64,000 nt of DNA from Emticicia oligotrophica DSM 17448 (GTDB lineage: Bacteria; Bacteroidota; Bacteroidia; Cytophagales; Spirosomataceae), in the NCBI RefSeq assembly GCF_000263195.1, contig NC_018748.1:1178001-1242000 (forward strand). Reading direction: 5' to 3'. The notes below the pieces were generated by a model that saw only the letters and a program-made list of their open reading frames with translations, was not told where the DNA came from and ran no database searches. Made by a program: the position numbers and the translations under genes. Shown in pieces: positions 8,120 to 16,823 of the stretch (position 1 is the first letter of the stretch; the number at the start of each line of letters is the position of its first letter).

Positions 8120-9370
8120 ATGAATCTCGGTATATCTTTCCAAATAGCCAAAACTCACCTACTTACTAAGAAGCGTCAAACGCTGATTGCCATGTTGGGG
8201 GTTACTTTCGGAATTGCGATGTTTATCGTTATGATTTCGATTATTAAAGGTGTTAATCAATTTCTTGAGGATTCTGCCCTCGATGCTACTCCTCATATCA
8301 GGATATATAAAGAAATCACGAGTAACCACCCCAGTATTATCGAAGAAACAAATCCCAAAAACTTCAATGTGGTCTACCATCAACTACCTAAAAATGAGCT
8401 AATTAATATCAAAAATGGGCTACAAATTGCAGCAAATATTGAAAAAAATCCAGCGGTCATTGGTGTTTCACCACAAATTAGTTCGCAGGTATTTTTCAAT
8501 AAAGGCCCAGTTCCGCTCTCCGGGCAAATTGCAGGTGTAGATATTCTTAAAGAAGACAAACTATATAATCTAAGAAAACGCATGAAGTCAGGCAGTCTTG
8601 ATGCCCTGCTTTCGAACCCTAACAGTATTTTGATGGGAAAAATCCTCGCTCGCAATCTCAATGTGCGAGTAGGCGATAAAATCATGATTACTACGCCTAC
8701 TGGTAATCTAAAATTGGTAAAAATAGTGGGTATTTATGGTTTTGGTATTCAGACCGTTGATGGCGTAAAATGCTATGCAAATATCTCAATGGTTCAGGAA
8801 ATCTTGCAAAAAGATAAAAGCTTTGTCACTGATATTCATGTAAAAATGAAGGACTCTCAGTTGGCACTCAGCTACGCTAAAGATTTGAAAAATCAATACG
8901 GATACAAAACACAAGATTGGGCAGAGGCGAATTCGGCATTTTTAGCAGGCGATAAAATTCGTAATGGCATGGTAGTCATTGTATCTATTACCCTTTTAGT
9001 TGTAGCTGGTTTTGGTATTTATAATATCATGAATATGAATGTAATTAATAAAATGAAAGATATCGCCATTTTGAAAGCAACTGGTTTTGCAGGAGCAGAT
9101 ATCGTATCTATTTTCTTAATTCAATCAATTATTATTGGTGTATTAGGAGCTTTTTTGGGTATCATCATTGGTTATGGACTCAGCTATTTGGTTTCGGTAA
9201 TGCCCTTTGATGCTGGCGATTTTCTGGATATAAAAACTTTTCCAGTATTATTCGAATTCAAATATTATGGTTTAGGGATGTTATTTGGTGTAGTCACAAC
9301 CCTGTTAGCAGGTTTCCTCCCAGCACGAAAAGCATCAAAAATTGACCCCGTAGCTATCCTCAGAGGCTAA
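8120..9370 (+). CDS. MacB/LolC-like ABC transporter permease
   Basis: 416 residues with the FtsX/MacB layout: one N-terminal helix (TLIAMLGVTFGIAMFIVMISI), a periplasmic domain of about 230 residues, then three helices at the C-terminus including VSITLLVVAGFGIYNIMNM and FLIQSIIIGVLGAFLGIIIG. The end, LPARKASKIDPVAILRG, is the family hallmark. It couples ATP hydrolysis by the next gene product to movement of the periplasmic domain, expelling substrates or lipoproteins. Here the ATPase is a separate gene, as in Lol-type systems, while the adjacent adaptor is MacA-like. It is the second gene of the operon. Confidence 0.9.
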   Translation: MNLGISFQIAKTHLLTKKRQTLIAMLGVTFGIAMFIVMISIIKGVNQFLEDSALDATPHIRIYKEITSNHPSIIEETNPKNFNVVYHQLPKNELINIKNGLQIAANIEKNPAVIGVSPQISSQVFFNKGPVPLSGQIAGVDILKEDKLYNLRKRMKSGSLDALLSNPNSILMGKILARNLNVRVGDKIMITTPTGNLKLVKIVGIYGFGIQTVDGVKCYANISMVQEILQKDKSFVTDIHVKMKDSQLALSYAKDLKNQYGYKTQDWAEANSAFLAGDKIRNGMVVIVSITLLVVAGFGIYNIMNMNVINKMKDIAILKATGFAGADIVSIFLIQSIIIGVLGAFLGIIIGYGLSYLVSVMPFDAGDFLDIKTFPVLFEFKYYGLGMLFGVVTTLLAGFLPARKASKIDPVAILRG

Positions 9371-9404
9371 CTAAATCTCCTAACATACAAATTGAGATAA
9401 TGTA

Positions 9405-10127
9405 ATGACAACGAATAAAAATATTGTAGAAAAAGTAGCTCCTCAATCGGGGGCAGGGGCTGTACTCTCTGCTACTAATATCAACAAGTATTTCTATGAA
9501 CCTGAAAAATTTCAGGTCTTAAAAAATATTTCTTTTGAAGCGAAAAAAGGCGAGTTTTTATCATTAATAGGCAAATCTGGTTGTGGAAAATCAACACTTT
9601 TATACATTTTATCAACCATGGACACCGAATATGAAGGTAGCCTAACAATGAACGGCCAATTACTTACTGGCCGAACGCAAGACCAGTTAGCTGCCTTTCG
9701 AAATGAGCATTTGGGGTTTGTTTTCCAGTTTCATTTTCTTTTACCTGAGTTTACAGTCTTACAAAATGTAATGCTTCCAGCCATGAAGCTGAGTAAATAT
9801 TCATTAAAAGAAATTGAAGAGCGGGCTTATCAAAAACTCAAACTCGTTGATATGCACGAACATGCCCACAAACAATCGTCTAAGCTTTCGGGTGGACAGC
9901 AGCAAAGGGTGGCCATTGCACGTGCTTTAATCAATGACCCAACAATATTGATGGGCGATGAGCCGACAGGCAACCTTGATAAAAAGAATTCGGCTGTTGT
10001 TTTTGATATTTTTAAACAAATTGCCCACGAAAATAACCAAACAATTATTGCTGTAACCCACGACCCCGATTTTGCGAAAGGAAGTGATAGAATTATTGAA
10101 ATGTCGGACGGACAAATTATAACATGA
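9405..10127 (+). CDS. ABC transporter ATP-binding protein (MacB/LolD type)
   Basis: 240 residues, one complete nucleotide-binding domain. Walker A GKSGCGKST lies near residues 57-65, the Q-loop in FVFQFHFLLPEFTV, the signature LSGGQQQRVAIARAL, Walker B ILMGDEPTGNLD and the H-loop VTHD. The motif FQFHFLLPEFT is the usual LolD/MacB variant. It energises the permease encoded just upstream. Its last four bases (ATGA) overlap the start of the histidine kinase, so the pump and the sensor are translationally coupled. Confidence 0.9.
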   Translation: MTTNKNIVEKVAPQSGAGAVLSATNINKYFYEPEKFQVLKNISFEAKKGEFLSLIGKSGCGKSTLLYILSTMDTEYEGSLTMNGQLLTGRTQDQLAAFRNEHLGFVFQFHFLLPEFTVLQNVMLPAMKLSKYSLKEIEERAYQKLKLVDMHEHAHKQSSKLSGGQQQRVAIARALINDPTILMGDEPTGNLDKKNSAVVFDIFKQIAHENNQTIIAVTHDPDFAKGSDRIIEMSDGQIIT

Positions 10128-11182
10128 CTTGTAAATCACATAAAAAAAAGGATTTTCTCGCAAAAATTTTTGCTAAACCCAACCAAACTGTAGCTACCAT
10201 TATTCTATTAATGGCTGGTATAGCGGCCATTGCACGTTGGTATATTTTCCACATTGAGCTAAAATATAATTTAATACTAAGTCTTATTTCATTGATTGTA
10301 TTAAGTTCAACTTGGTTCTTTTTTCGTTGGCTTTATTCTTATTTTGATAAAATAATGCCCTACGACCGTGGAATTGTGAGGCGTCTGGTTTTACAAATTC
10401 TGGTTAGCTTAGTATTTGTACTTATCGTCACCCGTGTTGTTTTCTTAATTGGTAGCAGCTTTATCGTATTTCAAACAACTATTGCCCGAGAGTCAACAAA
10501 CTTAGCTCAATTAGCTGGGATTTCTTCTGAGATATTACTGGTATTTTTGCTCAATTTAGCTCATTTTTCCTATTATTCACTTCAGCAATGGCGAGAAAAC
10601 GAACTCAGAGCTTCAAATCTTGAAAAAGAAAAATCGCAGGTGCAATTCGATAATCTGAAGAATCAGCTCAATCCACATTTCTTATTTAATAGCCTTACAT
10701 CTCTTGATTCGCTTATTCACGAAAATCCAGCTTTAGCTAGCGATTTTCTACGACAACTTTCACGTGTCTTTCGTTATGTTTTACAGAGTAAAGAAAAAGG
10801 CTTGGTTAATCTTGAAACCGAACTTCATTTTATTAAAAATTATATTGCTTTGCTTCAAACCCGATTCGGTGATTCGCTAAAGATTGTATTCGGGATTAGC
10901 AAAGAGGCTCTCGATTTACAGATTGCTCCTGTAACTTTACAGATTTTAATCGAAAATGCTCTTAAACATAATATCGCCAACCAGCATACACCACTGATAA
11001 TCAAGATTTTCAATGAAGATAATTGTTTGATTATTGAAAATCCCATTCAATTAAAAAAACAAGTCGAAACTTCAAACGGACAAGGTCTAACCAACTTAAT
11101 ATCATTGTATAGTTTTTTAAGCGATAAAGAAGTAATTATTGAACAAACCGAGGTATTTAGAGTAAAAATACCCTTGATATAA
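10124..11182 (+). CDS. LytS/YehU-type sensor histidine kinase
   Basis: 352 residues. Four hydrophobic segments lie between about residues 22 and 160, with no sizeable periplasmic loop. A short coiled region follows, then the His_kinase block LKNQLNPHFLFNSLTSLDSL with the phospho-acceptor H185, and an ATPase domain with LQILIENALKHN (N box) and NGQGLTNL (G box). This is the short LytS/YpdA class that pairs with LytTR regulators. The start overlaps the ATPase gene by 4 bases. With so little outside the membrane, it may sense through the membrane or the pump itself (inference). Confidence 0.88.
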   Translation: MTCKSHKKKDFLAKIFAKPNQTVATIILLMAGIAAIARWYIFHIELKYNLILSLISLIVLSSTWFFFRWLYSYFDKIMPYDRGIVRRLVLQILVSLVFVLIVTRVVFLIGSSFIVFQTTIARESTNLAQLAGISSEILLVFLLNLAHFSYYSLQQWRENELRASNLEKEKSQVQFDNLKNQLNPHFLFNSLTSLDSLIHENPALASDFLRQLSRVFRYVLQSKEKGLVNLETELHFIKNYIALLQTRFGDSLKIVFGISKEALDLQIAPVTLQILIENALKHNIANQHTPLIIKIFNEDNCLIIENPIQLKKQVETSNGQGLTNLISLYSFLSDKEVIIEQTEVFRVKIPLI

Positions 11183-11183
11183 A

Positions 11184-11960
11184 ATGAAAATCCTTTTAAT
11201 TGAAGATGAGCCGCTCGTAGCAAAAAACCTTGAAAATTTGGTAAAACAGCTCGAAGCAACAGCCAATATCATTGCAACAATTGATAGTGTAGAAGAAGCT
11301 TTACGATGGTTTCGTAATAATGCTGAGCCTGACCTTATTCTATCGGATATTCAGCTTTCGGATGGTGTAAGTTTTGATATTTTTCAGGAAATCCAACCAC
11401 TTTGTCCAATAATTTTCACAACTGCATACGATGAATATGCCATTCGAGCCTTCAAACTCAATAGCATTGATTATTTACTTAAACCTATTGATAGAGAAGA
11501 ATTAAAGGTAGCTTTTGAGAAATTTAAGCGAATGAGTAGTTCAAATACGAGCAATAATCGCTTTCAAGAACAGCTTTCTCATCTATTAAATGATTTAGAA
11601 AATAAGTCAGCTATCACTAAGTTTAAAACTCGATTTACGGCTCATCATCAAAGAAATATTGTTGCAGTTGGCATTGAGAAAATAGCTTGTTTTTACAGAG
11701 ATGAAGTGATTTGGATTCAAACCACTGATAATCAACGACTCATCACAGATTATAATTCTTTAGATGAAATTGAAGAACTCATTGACCCTGACTTTTTCAT
11801 AAGAGCGAACCGCCAATTTATTGTCAACAAAAACACCATAGAGAGTTATCGCACGCATTTTACGGGTAAAATTGAAGTAAAATTGATTGTTTCAACCAAA
11901 GATGATGTGGTTGTAAGTAAAGAAAAGGCACATCAATTTAGGGCTTGGTTTGAGGAGTAA
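11184..11960 (+). CDS. LytTR-family response regulator
   Basis: 258 residues. The receiver domain at about 1-120 has acidic residues E7, D8, phospho-acceptor D55 in LILSDIQLSDG, T in IIFTTAYDEYA and K in YLLKPIDREEL. A linker of about 30 residues leads to a LytTR DNA-binding domain (about 150-255) with DEVIWIQTTDNQRLIT, FIRANRQFIVN and VSKEKAHQFRAWF. It starts one base after the kinase stop and ends the operon. By family, it should bind direct repeats in promoters; autoregulation of the pump operon is the simplest model but no LytTR site was identified. Confidence 0.88.
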   Translation: MKILLIEDEPLVAKNLENLVKQLEATANIIATIDSVEEALRWFRNNAEPDLILSDIQLSDGVSFDIFQEIQPLCPIIFTTAYDEYAIRAFKLNSIDYLLKPIDREELKVAFEKFKRMSSSNTSNNRFQEQLSHLLNDLENKSAITKFKTRFTAHHQRNIVAVGIEKIACFYRDEVIWIQTTDNQRLITDYNSLDEIEELIDPDFFIRANRQFIVNKNTIESYRTHFTGKIEVKLIVSTKDDVVVSKEKAHQFRAWFEE

Positions 11961-11979
11961 TAAAGTTTTAGTAAATTGG

Positions 11980-13065
11980 TTAAATCATCAATAATCGCCA
12001 AATACCCGAAATTAATAACAAGACCAAACAAAAAGGCGTAAGTACTTTCCAAGAAAGATACATCAGTTGATCAACACGTAGGCGAGGGAGTGTCCAACGC
12101 ACCCACATTTGAATCAAGATTAAGAAATAAGATTTTGATATTAGCCAAAAAGCTCCCCAAGCATCGGCACTCCAATGCCCAATCTCTCCGCTCGTCCAAG
12201 TTCCTAAAGTGAATGAACCTAAATTAGGGAAAGGGGTATTCCAACTACCTAAAAACAAAATTGCTCCTAAAATAGCTACCAAAAGCATCATACCATATTC
12301 AGAAAGCATAACGATAGCCCATCGAAAGCCTGAGTATTCAGTATGAAAACCACTGATTAGCTCCGATTCTGCCTCGGGTAAATCGAATGGTGCACGGTTA
12401 GCCTCAGCTAAAGAGGCTATGAAATAGATTACAAAAACAATGATTAAAAACGGGTTACGCAGGATATTCCAAGTTAAAATTCCACCATATTGACCCACTT
12501 CCACGCCTGTTGCTTTTATACCAAACAGGTAATTTTTTTCGGTAGAAAAAAGCCCTTGCTGAAAACTAATCTCTTGTAAATCAAGCGTTTGTGTAATCAA
12601 AACCACACATAAAACCGATAACCCTAGCGGCACTTCATAAGACACAATTTGAGCCACCGAACGCATCGCACCAAGCAAAGAGTATTTATTATTTGATGAC
12701 CAGCCCGCCATCATGATTCCTAAAATATCGAGTGAAACGACCGACAGCAACATGAAAACACCTGTTTGGGTAGCCGAACCTCGTAGATTAGGCGAAAGCG
12801 GAAATAGTGCAAACCCCGCAAAAATAGCCATGAAAATCATCAAGGGAGCAAACTTAAATAATCGTCGGTCAACCGCTGAAGGGATAATGTCTTCTTTTTG
12901 AATCAGCTTTAATAAATCGGCAATTAGCTGAAGTAGTCCCCATTTACCAACTTCCATTGGCCCCGTACGGTCTTGAATAAAAGCCGAAACCTTACGTTCG
13001 ACATATACTCCAACGACTACATTGGCAAAAATCACTGCGAGAAATATGAGTATGGTTATGAGCAT
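11980..13065 (-). CDS. nuoH: NADH-quinone oxidoreductase subunit H
   Basis: 361 residues, slightly longer than the usual 320-350, with about eight membrane helices. Conserved features are VYVERKVSAFIQDRTGP at the N-terminus, GLLQLIADLLKLIQKE, the cytoplasmic loop LAEANRAPFDLPEAESELISGFHTEYSG and the end region WTLPRLRVDQLMYLSWK. NuoH forms the quinone-access part of complex I in the inner membrane. No other nuo gene is near; the neighbours are a response regulator (convergent) and asnS. The 19-base gap to the regulator has no clear hairpin. Confidence 0.95.
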   Translation of the reverse strand: MLITILIFLAVIFANVVVGVYVERKVSAFIQDRTGPMEVGKWGLLQLIADLLKLIQKEDIIPSAVDRRLFKFAPLMIFMAIFAGFALFPLSPNLRGSATQTGVFMLLSVVSLDILGIMMAGWSSNNKYSLLGAMRSVAQIVSYEVPLGLSVLCVVLITQTLDLQEISFQQGLFSTEKNYLFGIKATGVEVGQYGGILTWNILRNPFLIIVFVIYFIASLAEANRAPFDLPEAESELISGFHTEYSGFRWAIVMLSEYGMMLLVAILGAILFLGSWNTPFPNLGSFTLGTWTSGEIGHWSADAWGAFWLISKSYFLILIQMWVRWTLPRLRVDQLMYLSWKVLTPFCLVLLLISGIWRLLMI

Positions 13066-13105
13066 GTTGGCTATTGGGAATCAAAACTCAATTGGCATTT
13101 GCTAA

Positions 13106-13134
13106 ACGTGCCACACTTTCAGAGTGTGGCACGT
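13106..13134. repeat. Strong palindrome between asnS and nuoH
   Basis: Perfect 12-bp arms ACGTGCCACACT and AGTGTGGCACGT with a 5-base loop. GC-rich compared with its surroundings and without a long T-run. It could end asnS transcription or be a REP-like element; it resembles the other dispersed palindromes in design. Confidence 0.6.
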
Positions 13135-13168
13135 CTGCTATATTTTATTCAAATTTAGTGCCTAAAAA

Positions 13169-14596
13169 TTAAAACTCTGCATTCTTAGGTGTACGTGGGA
13201 ATGGAATTACATCACGAATATTTGTCATACCCGTTACGAATAATACCAAACGCTCGAAACCAAGTCCGAAACCTGAGTGCGGAGCCGAACCAAATTTACG
13301 CGTTTCAAGATACCACCAAATGTTTTCTGGGTCGATACCTACTTCTTTCGTACGAGTTAATAATTTCTCATAATCATCTTCACGCTGCGAGCCTCCGATG
13401 ATTTCACCAATACCTGGAAATAATACATCCATTGCACGAACTGTTTTTCCATCTTCATCTTGCTTCATGTAGAAAGCTTTAATTTCTTTCGGATAATTGG
13501 TCAAAATCACTGGTTTTTTAAAGTGTTTTTCTACCAAATAACGCTCATGCTCTGACTGCAAATCGATTCCCCACTCAACTGGGTATTGGAATTTTTTCTC
13601 TTTATGAGGTTTCGAGCGAAGTAAAATTTCAATCGCTTCGGTGTATGTCAAACGTTCAAATTTATTCTCAACTACAAACTTCAACTTCTCTATCAAACTT
13701 AATTCACTACGCTCGTTTTGTGGTTTATTTTTCTCTTCTTCTAATAAACGTTTTTCTAAGAAAGCTAAATCTTCAGCACAGTTTTCAAGTGCATAACGAA
13801 TAACGTACTGAACGAAATCTTCGGCTAAAGCCATGTTATCTTCTAATTCATAGAAGGCAACTTCTGGCTCAATCATCCAAAATTCGGCCAAGTGACGAGT
13901 AGTATTTGAGTTCTCAGCACGGAAAGTAGGTCCGAAAGTATAAATTTTAGATAAAGCCAAAGCTCCTAATTCTCCTTCTAACTGTCCAGAAACAGTCAAA
14001 CTTGTTTGGCGACCAAAGAAGTCTTCGCTGTAATCAATGCTACCATCTTCAGCTTTTGGAGGATTTGCCAAATCGAAGTTAGTTACATGAAACATCTCTC
14101 CTGCTCCTTCAGCATCAGAAGCCGTAATGATTGGCGTATGAAGATAGAAAAAGCCATTATCATTATAGAATTTATGAACGGCATAAGCCAATGCGTGACG
14201 AATACGAAAAACCGCTCCAAAAGTATTTGTACGGAAACGTAAGTGGGCTTTTTCACGCAAAAACTCCATAGAGTGTTTCTTAGGCTGCATCGGAAAAGTC
14301 TCATCCGCAGTGCCATAAACCACTACTTTTTCAGCCTTTACCTCAACGGCTTGTCCCGAACCCATCGAAGCAATTAGCTTACCTGTTACAGCTACACACG
14401 CACCTGTACTTACCAATTTAAGTGTTTCTTCATCAACGATTCCACCTTCTACAACCGCCTGAATATTATTTATGGTAGAGCCATCATTAATGGCGATAAA
14501 AGTTACGGCTGCTTGTCCACGTTTGGTTCGTACCCAACCTTTCACGGTTACCTCTTGTTCGTTGGGTGTCTGCTTCAGTAATTCCTTGATTTGCAT
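13169..14596 (-). CDS. asnS: Asparaginyl-tRNA synthetase
   Basis: 475 residues, typical for AsnRS. The N-terminal OB-fold anticodon-binding domain ([19 protein letters not shown], about residues 15-105) is followed by a class II catalytic core. Motif 1 is around [19 protein letters not shown], motif 2 is [21 protein letters not shown] and motif 3 is [15 protein letters not shown] near the C-terminus. It charges tRNA-Asn in the cytoplasm. The residues around [11 protein letters not shown] and the C-terminal [11 protein letters not shown] fit AsnRS rather than AspRS. A TATTTTTG element lies 29 bases upstream of the ATG. Confidence 0.95.
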   Translation of the reverse strand: MQIKELLKQTPNEQEVTVKGWVRTKRGQAAVTFIAINDGSTINNIQAVVEGGIVDEETLKLVSTGACVAVTGKLIASMGSGQAVEVKAEKVVVYGTADETFPMQPKKHSMEFLREKAHLRFRTNTFGAVFRIRHALAYAVHKFYNDNGFFYLHTPIITASDAEGAGEMFHVTNFDLANPPKAEDGSIDYSEDFFGRQTSLTVSGQLEGELGALALSKIYTFGPTFRAENSNTTRHLAEFWMIEPEVAFYELEDNMALAEDFVQYVIRYALENCAEDLAFLEKRLLEEEKNKPQNERSELSLIEKLKFVVENKFERLTYTEAIEILLRSKPHKEKKFQYPVEWGIDLQSEHERYLVEKHFKKPVILTNYPKEIKAFYMKQDEDGKTVRAMDVLFPGIGEIIGGSQREDDYEKLLTRTKEVGIDPENIWWYLETRKFGSAPHSGFGLGFERLVLFVTGMTNIRDVIPFPRTPKNAEF

Positions 14597-14624
14597 AATT
14601 CTTTGTTATTCTTGAATTGAAGTG

Positions 14625-14632
14625 CAAAAATA
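14625..14632 (-). promoter_or_regulatory. -7 element of the asnS promoter
   Basis: On the - strand TATTTTTG followed by CAC matches TAnnTTTG exactly, 29 bases before the asnS ATG. No convincing -33 element was found at 20 bases spacing. Confidence 0.45.
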
Positions 14633-14756
14633 GGAATAAAACTTTTCTTAAACGCTCATTGAATAGATTTATGTACTGAAGCAAAGCGTTTTTTCTGACT
14701 TTAATATGACAATTCGCTTATTTTTTGTAACTTAGTTTCATTAAAGTCGATTGTAT

Positions 14757-15365
14757 ATGGTACTTGAGAAAGATGTTGAAGTAATTCCTAGAAAAATTCC
14801 CAAAGAATTCATCTATGAAATAATGGATGGAAAACCAATCTATTATAAAGGATACAAAGAAGCGATAAAGAAACATTTAAGTGCCGAAGAAATTATGGGA
14901 AGCAGTTCATTGCAAGCAGAATTAATTAACTATATTTTAAAAATTCTTTATCGATTCTTTGACGAAACAAAGTATCGCATTCATACCAACGAGTCTGGCT
15001 TACAATTAGCTTATAAGGACACACTTGCAGGCGATATTTTAGTGTATGATAAAGCAGTATTAACCGCCGATAAAATCACAACAAAATATTCGAATGTACC
15101 GCCGAAATATGTGATTGAAGTTGATACAAATGCCGATTTAAGTGAAACCAATTTTATGGATTACCTAACTCGGAAAACTGAAAAACTCTTTGAATTTGGT
15201 ACTGAAAAAGTCTTTTGGATAATTACAAGTTCTCAGAAAATTCTTATTGCTCAACCAGATGAAGATTGGTATATCAGAAGTTGGGATAAAGAAATTGAGC
15301 TTTTTGATGGAATAATCATCAACATTGGAAAATATCTGGATGAAGAAGGAATAAAAATTTCTTAA
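14757..15365 (+). CDS. Uma2-family (DUF820) PD-(D/E)XK nuclease-like protein
   Basis: 202 residues from the ATG at 14757; a TTG six bases upstream is possible. The core pattern is of the restriction-endonuclease-like fold: GDILVYD (acidic residue), PPKYVIEVDT (E/D) and YLTRKTEKLFEFGTEKVFWII (K and the conserved aromatic strand). Uma2 proteins are abundant in Cyanobacteria and Bacteroidota, often as single genes, and their biological role is unknown. Here the second catalytic motif reads IEVDT rather than the common VEVLS, so activity is uncertain. Single-gene unit with a strong terminator. Confidence 0.75.
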   Translation: MVLEKDVEVIPRKIPKEFIYEIMDGKPIYYKGYKEAIKKHLSAEEIMGSSSLQAELINYILKILYRFFDETKYRIHTNESGLQLAYKDTLAGDILVYDKAVLTADKITTKYSNVPPKYVIEVDTNADLSETNFMDYLTRKTEKLFEFGTEKVFWIITSSQKILIAQPDEDWYIRSWDKEIELFDGIIINIGKYLDEEGIKIS

Positions 15366-15369
15366 AATG

Positions 15370-15407
15370 CAAAAAAGCCTTGAAAATTACATTTCAAGGC
15401 TTTTTTG
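15370..15407. terminator. Bidirectional terminator Uma2 / thiolase
   Basis: Arms 15370-15385 and 15392-15407 are perfectly complementary (core AAAAAAGCCTTGAA) with a 6-base loop and A/T runs on both sides, between two convergent genes. Confidence 0.85.
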
Positions 15408-15425
15408 TATTACGAAATTACCATT

Positions 15426-16625
15426 TTAAACCCTTTCAAACACCGTAGCGATACCCATTCCACCACCAATACAAAGTGTTACGAGACCCGTTGATTTATT
15501 AGTACGCTCAAGTTCATCAATCAATGTACTTGATAGAATCGCTCCAGTAGCTCCGAGTGGATGCCCTAAAGCAATTGCTCCGCCATTGACATTTACTTTT
15601 GAATGGTCAACGCCAAAATGCTCCATAAAAAGCATCGGAACTGCCGCAAAAGCTTCATTTACTTCAAATAAATCAATATCACTAATATTCATTCCTGCTT
15701 TCTTCAACACTTTTTCGGTTGCAGGTACTGGCCCAGTCAACATGATGGTTGGCTCAGAACCCACTACGGTAAATGCCTTGACTTTGGCACGGGGCTTTAA
15801 ACCTAACTTTTCACCCATGGCTTTATTACCTATCAATAAAGCTCCTGCTCCATCGGTCAATTGTGAAGAATTCCCTGCATGATGCACATGATTGATATTC
15901 ACCAAATCATTGTATTTCAAAAGTGCCAAAGCATCGAGTCCCATTCCTCCCATCATTTCGAAAGCTGGTTTTAACTTTCCTAATGACTCAAGAGATGTTT
16001 CAGGGCGAATTCCTTCATCTTTATCGAGCACCGTAATACCCAAATTATCTTTTACCGCCACAATAGATTTATAACGATTTTCGGCTTGTGCTGCTACTGC
16101 TCTTTTCACCGATTCTACCGCAAAGGTATCAACATCATTGCGTGAATAACCATATTTTGTAGCAATCAAATCAGCTGAAATTCCTTGCGGCACGATGCTG
16201 TGCTGTGCAATTATTTGTGGATTCATCATTAATGCTCCACCATCTGACCCCATAGGCACGCGTGACATTGACTCTACCCCACCAGCTACCATCAAATCTA
16301 ATTGTCCTGACATCACATAAGCCGCAGCCATATTGATAGCTTCCAAACCAGATGAGCAAAAACGGTTTACTTGAACACCCGATACACTTTGGGCATAACC
16401 AGCCATTAAAACAGCAGTGCGTGCAATATCAGCTCCTTGTTCACCAATCGGTGAAACGCAACCCATTATTACATCATCAATAAGACTGGTATCAAGATTA
16501 TTTCGGTCTTTTAAAGCTTTGAGGGCCGTTACTAGCAAGTCAACTGGTTGAATCTCGTGTAGTGAGCCATCAGATTTTCCACGACCACGAGGCGTTCGAA
16601 CGGCGTCATAGATATATGCTTCCAT
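15426..16625 (-). CDS. Acetyl-CoA C-acyltransferase (thiolase)
   Basis: 399 residues from the ATG at 16625; the TTG two codons upstream is less likely. The catalytic cysteine is C90 in VNRFCSSGLEAI, the histidine block is GGAIALGHPLGATGA and the second cysteine is in TLCIGGGMGIA. It matches degradative (FadA-type) or biosynthetic thiolases, which exchange acetyl units on acyl-CoA in the cytoplasm. Other beta-oxidation genes are not adjacent. A perfect palindrome sits between its putative -33 and -7 elements, suggesting repression by a dimeric, perhaps TetR-like, regulator. Confidence 0.92.
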   Translation of the reverse strand: MEAYIYDAVRTPRGRGKSDGSLHEIQPVDLLVTALKALKDRNNLDTSLIDDVIMGCVSPIGEQGADIARTAVLMAGYAQSVSGVQVNRFCSSGLEAINMAAAYVMSGQLDLMVAGGVESMSRVPMGSDGGALMMNPQIIAQHSIVPQGISADLIATKYGYSRNDVDTFAVESVKRAVAAQAENRYKSIVAVKDNLGITVLDKDEGIRPETSLESLGKLKPAFEMMGGMGLDALALLKYNDLVNINHVHHAGNSSQLTDGAGALLIGNKAMGEKLGLKPRAKVKAFTVVGSEPTIMLTGPVPATEKVLKKAGMNISDIDLFEVNEAFAAVPMLFMEHFGVDHSKVNVNGGAIALGHPLGATGAILSSTLIDELERTNKSTGLVTLCIGGGMGIATVFERV

Positions 16626-16656
16626 TGTCAATGTTTAGTGAATGATGAATAGAAAT

Positions 16657-16672
16657 AGTATGCTTGCATACT
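16657..16672 (-). promoter_or_regulatory. Palindromic operator in the thiolase promoter
   Basis: AGTATGC-TT-GCATACT is a perfect 7-bp inverted repeat with a 2-base centre, 31 bases ahead of the thiolase ATG. On the - strand a TTTG (16684-16681) lies 20 bases before TACTATTT (from 16660), so the palindrome fills the spacer of a probable promoter. This is the placement expected for a repressor site. Confidence 0.5.
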
Positions 16673-16823
16673 TTATTCGACAAAGCTAATCAATAGTTAG
16701 GTTTGATGCAAATCATGAAAATGCTAATTTTATGAAGTAATGATAGAACTATTTTTTTCGTTTAAATCTTTCATAATTATACGACACATCGAACCCGATA
16801 TTTTTTAACTATCCATTTTACTT

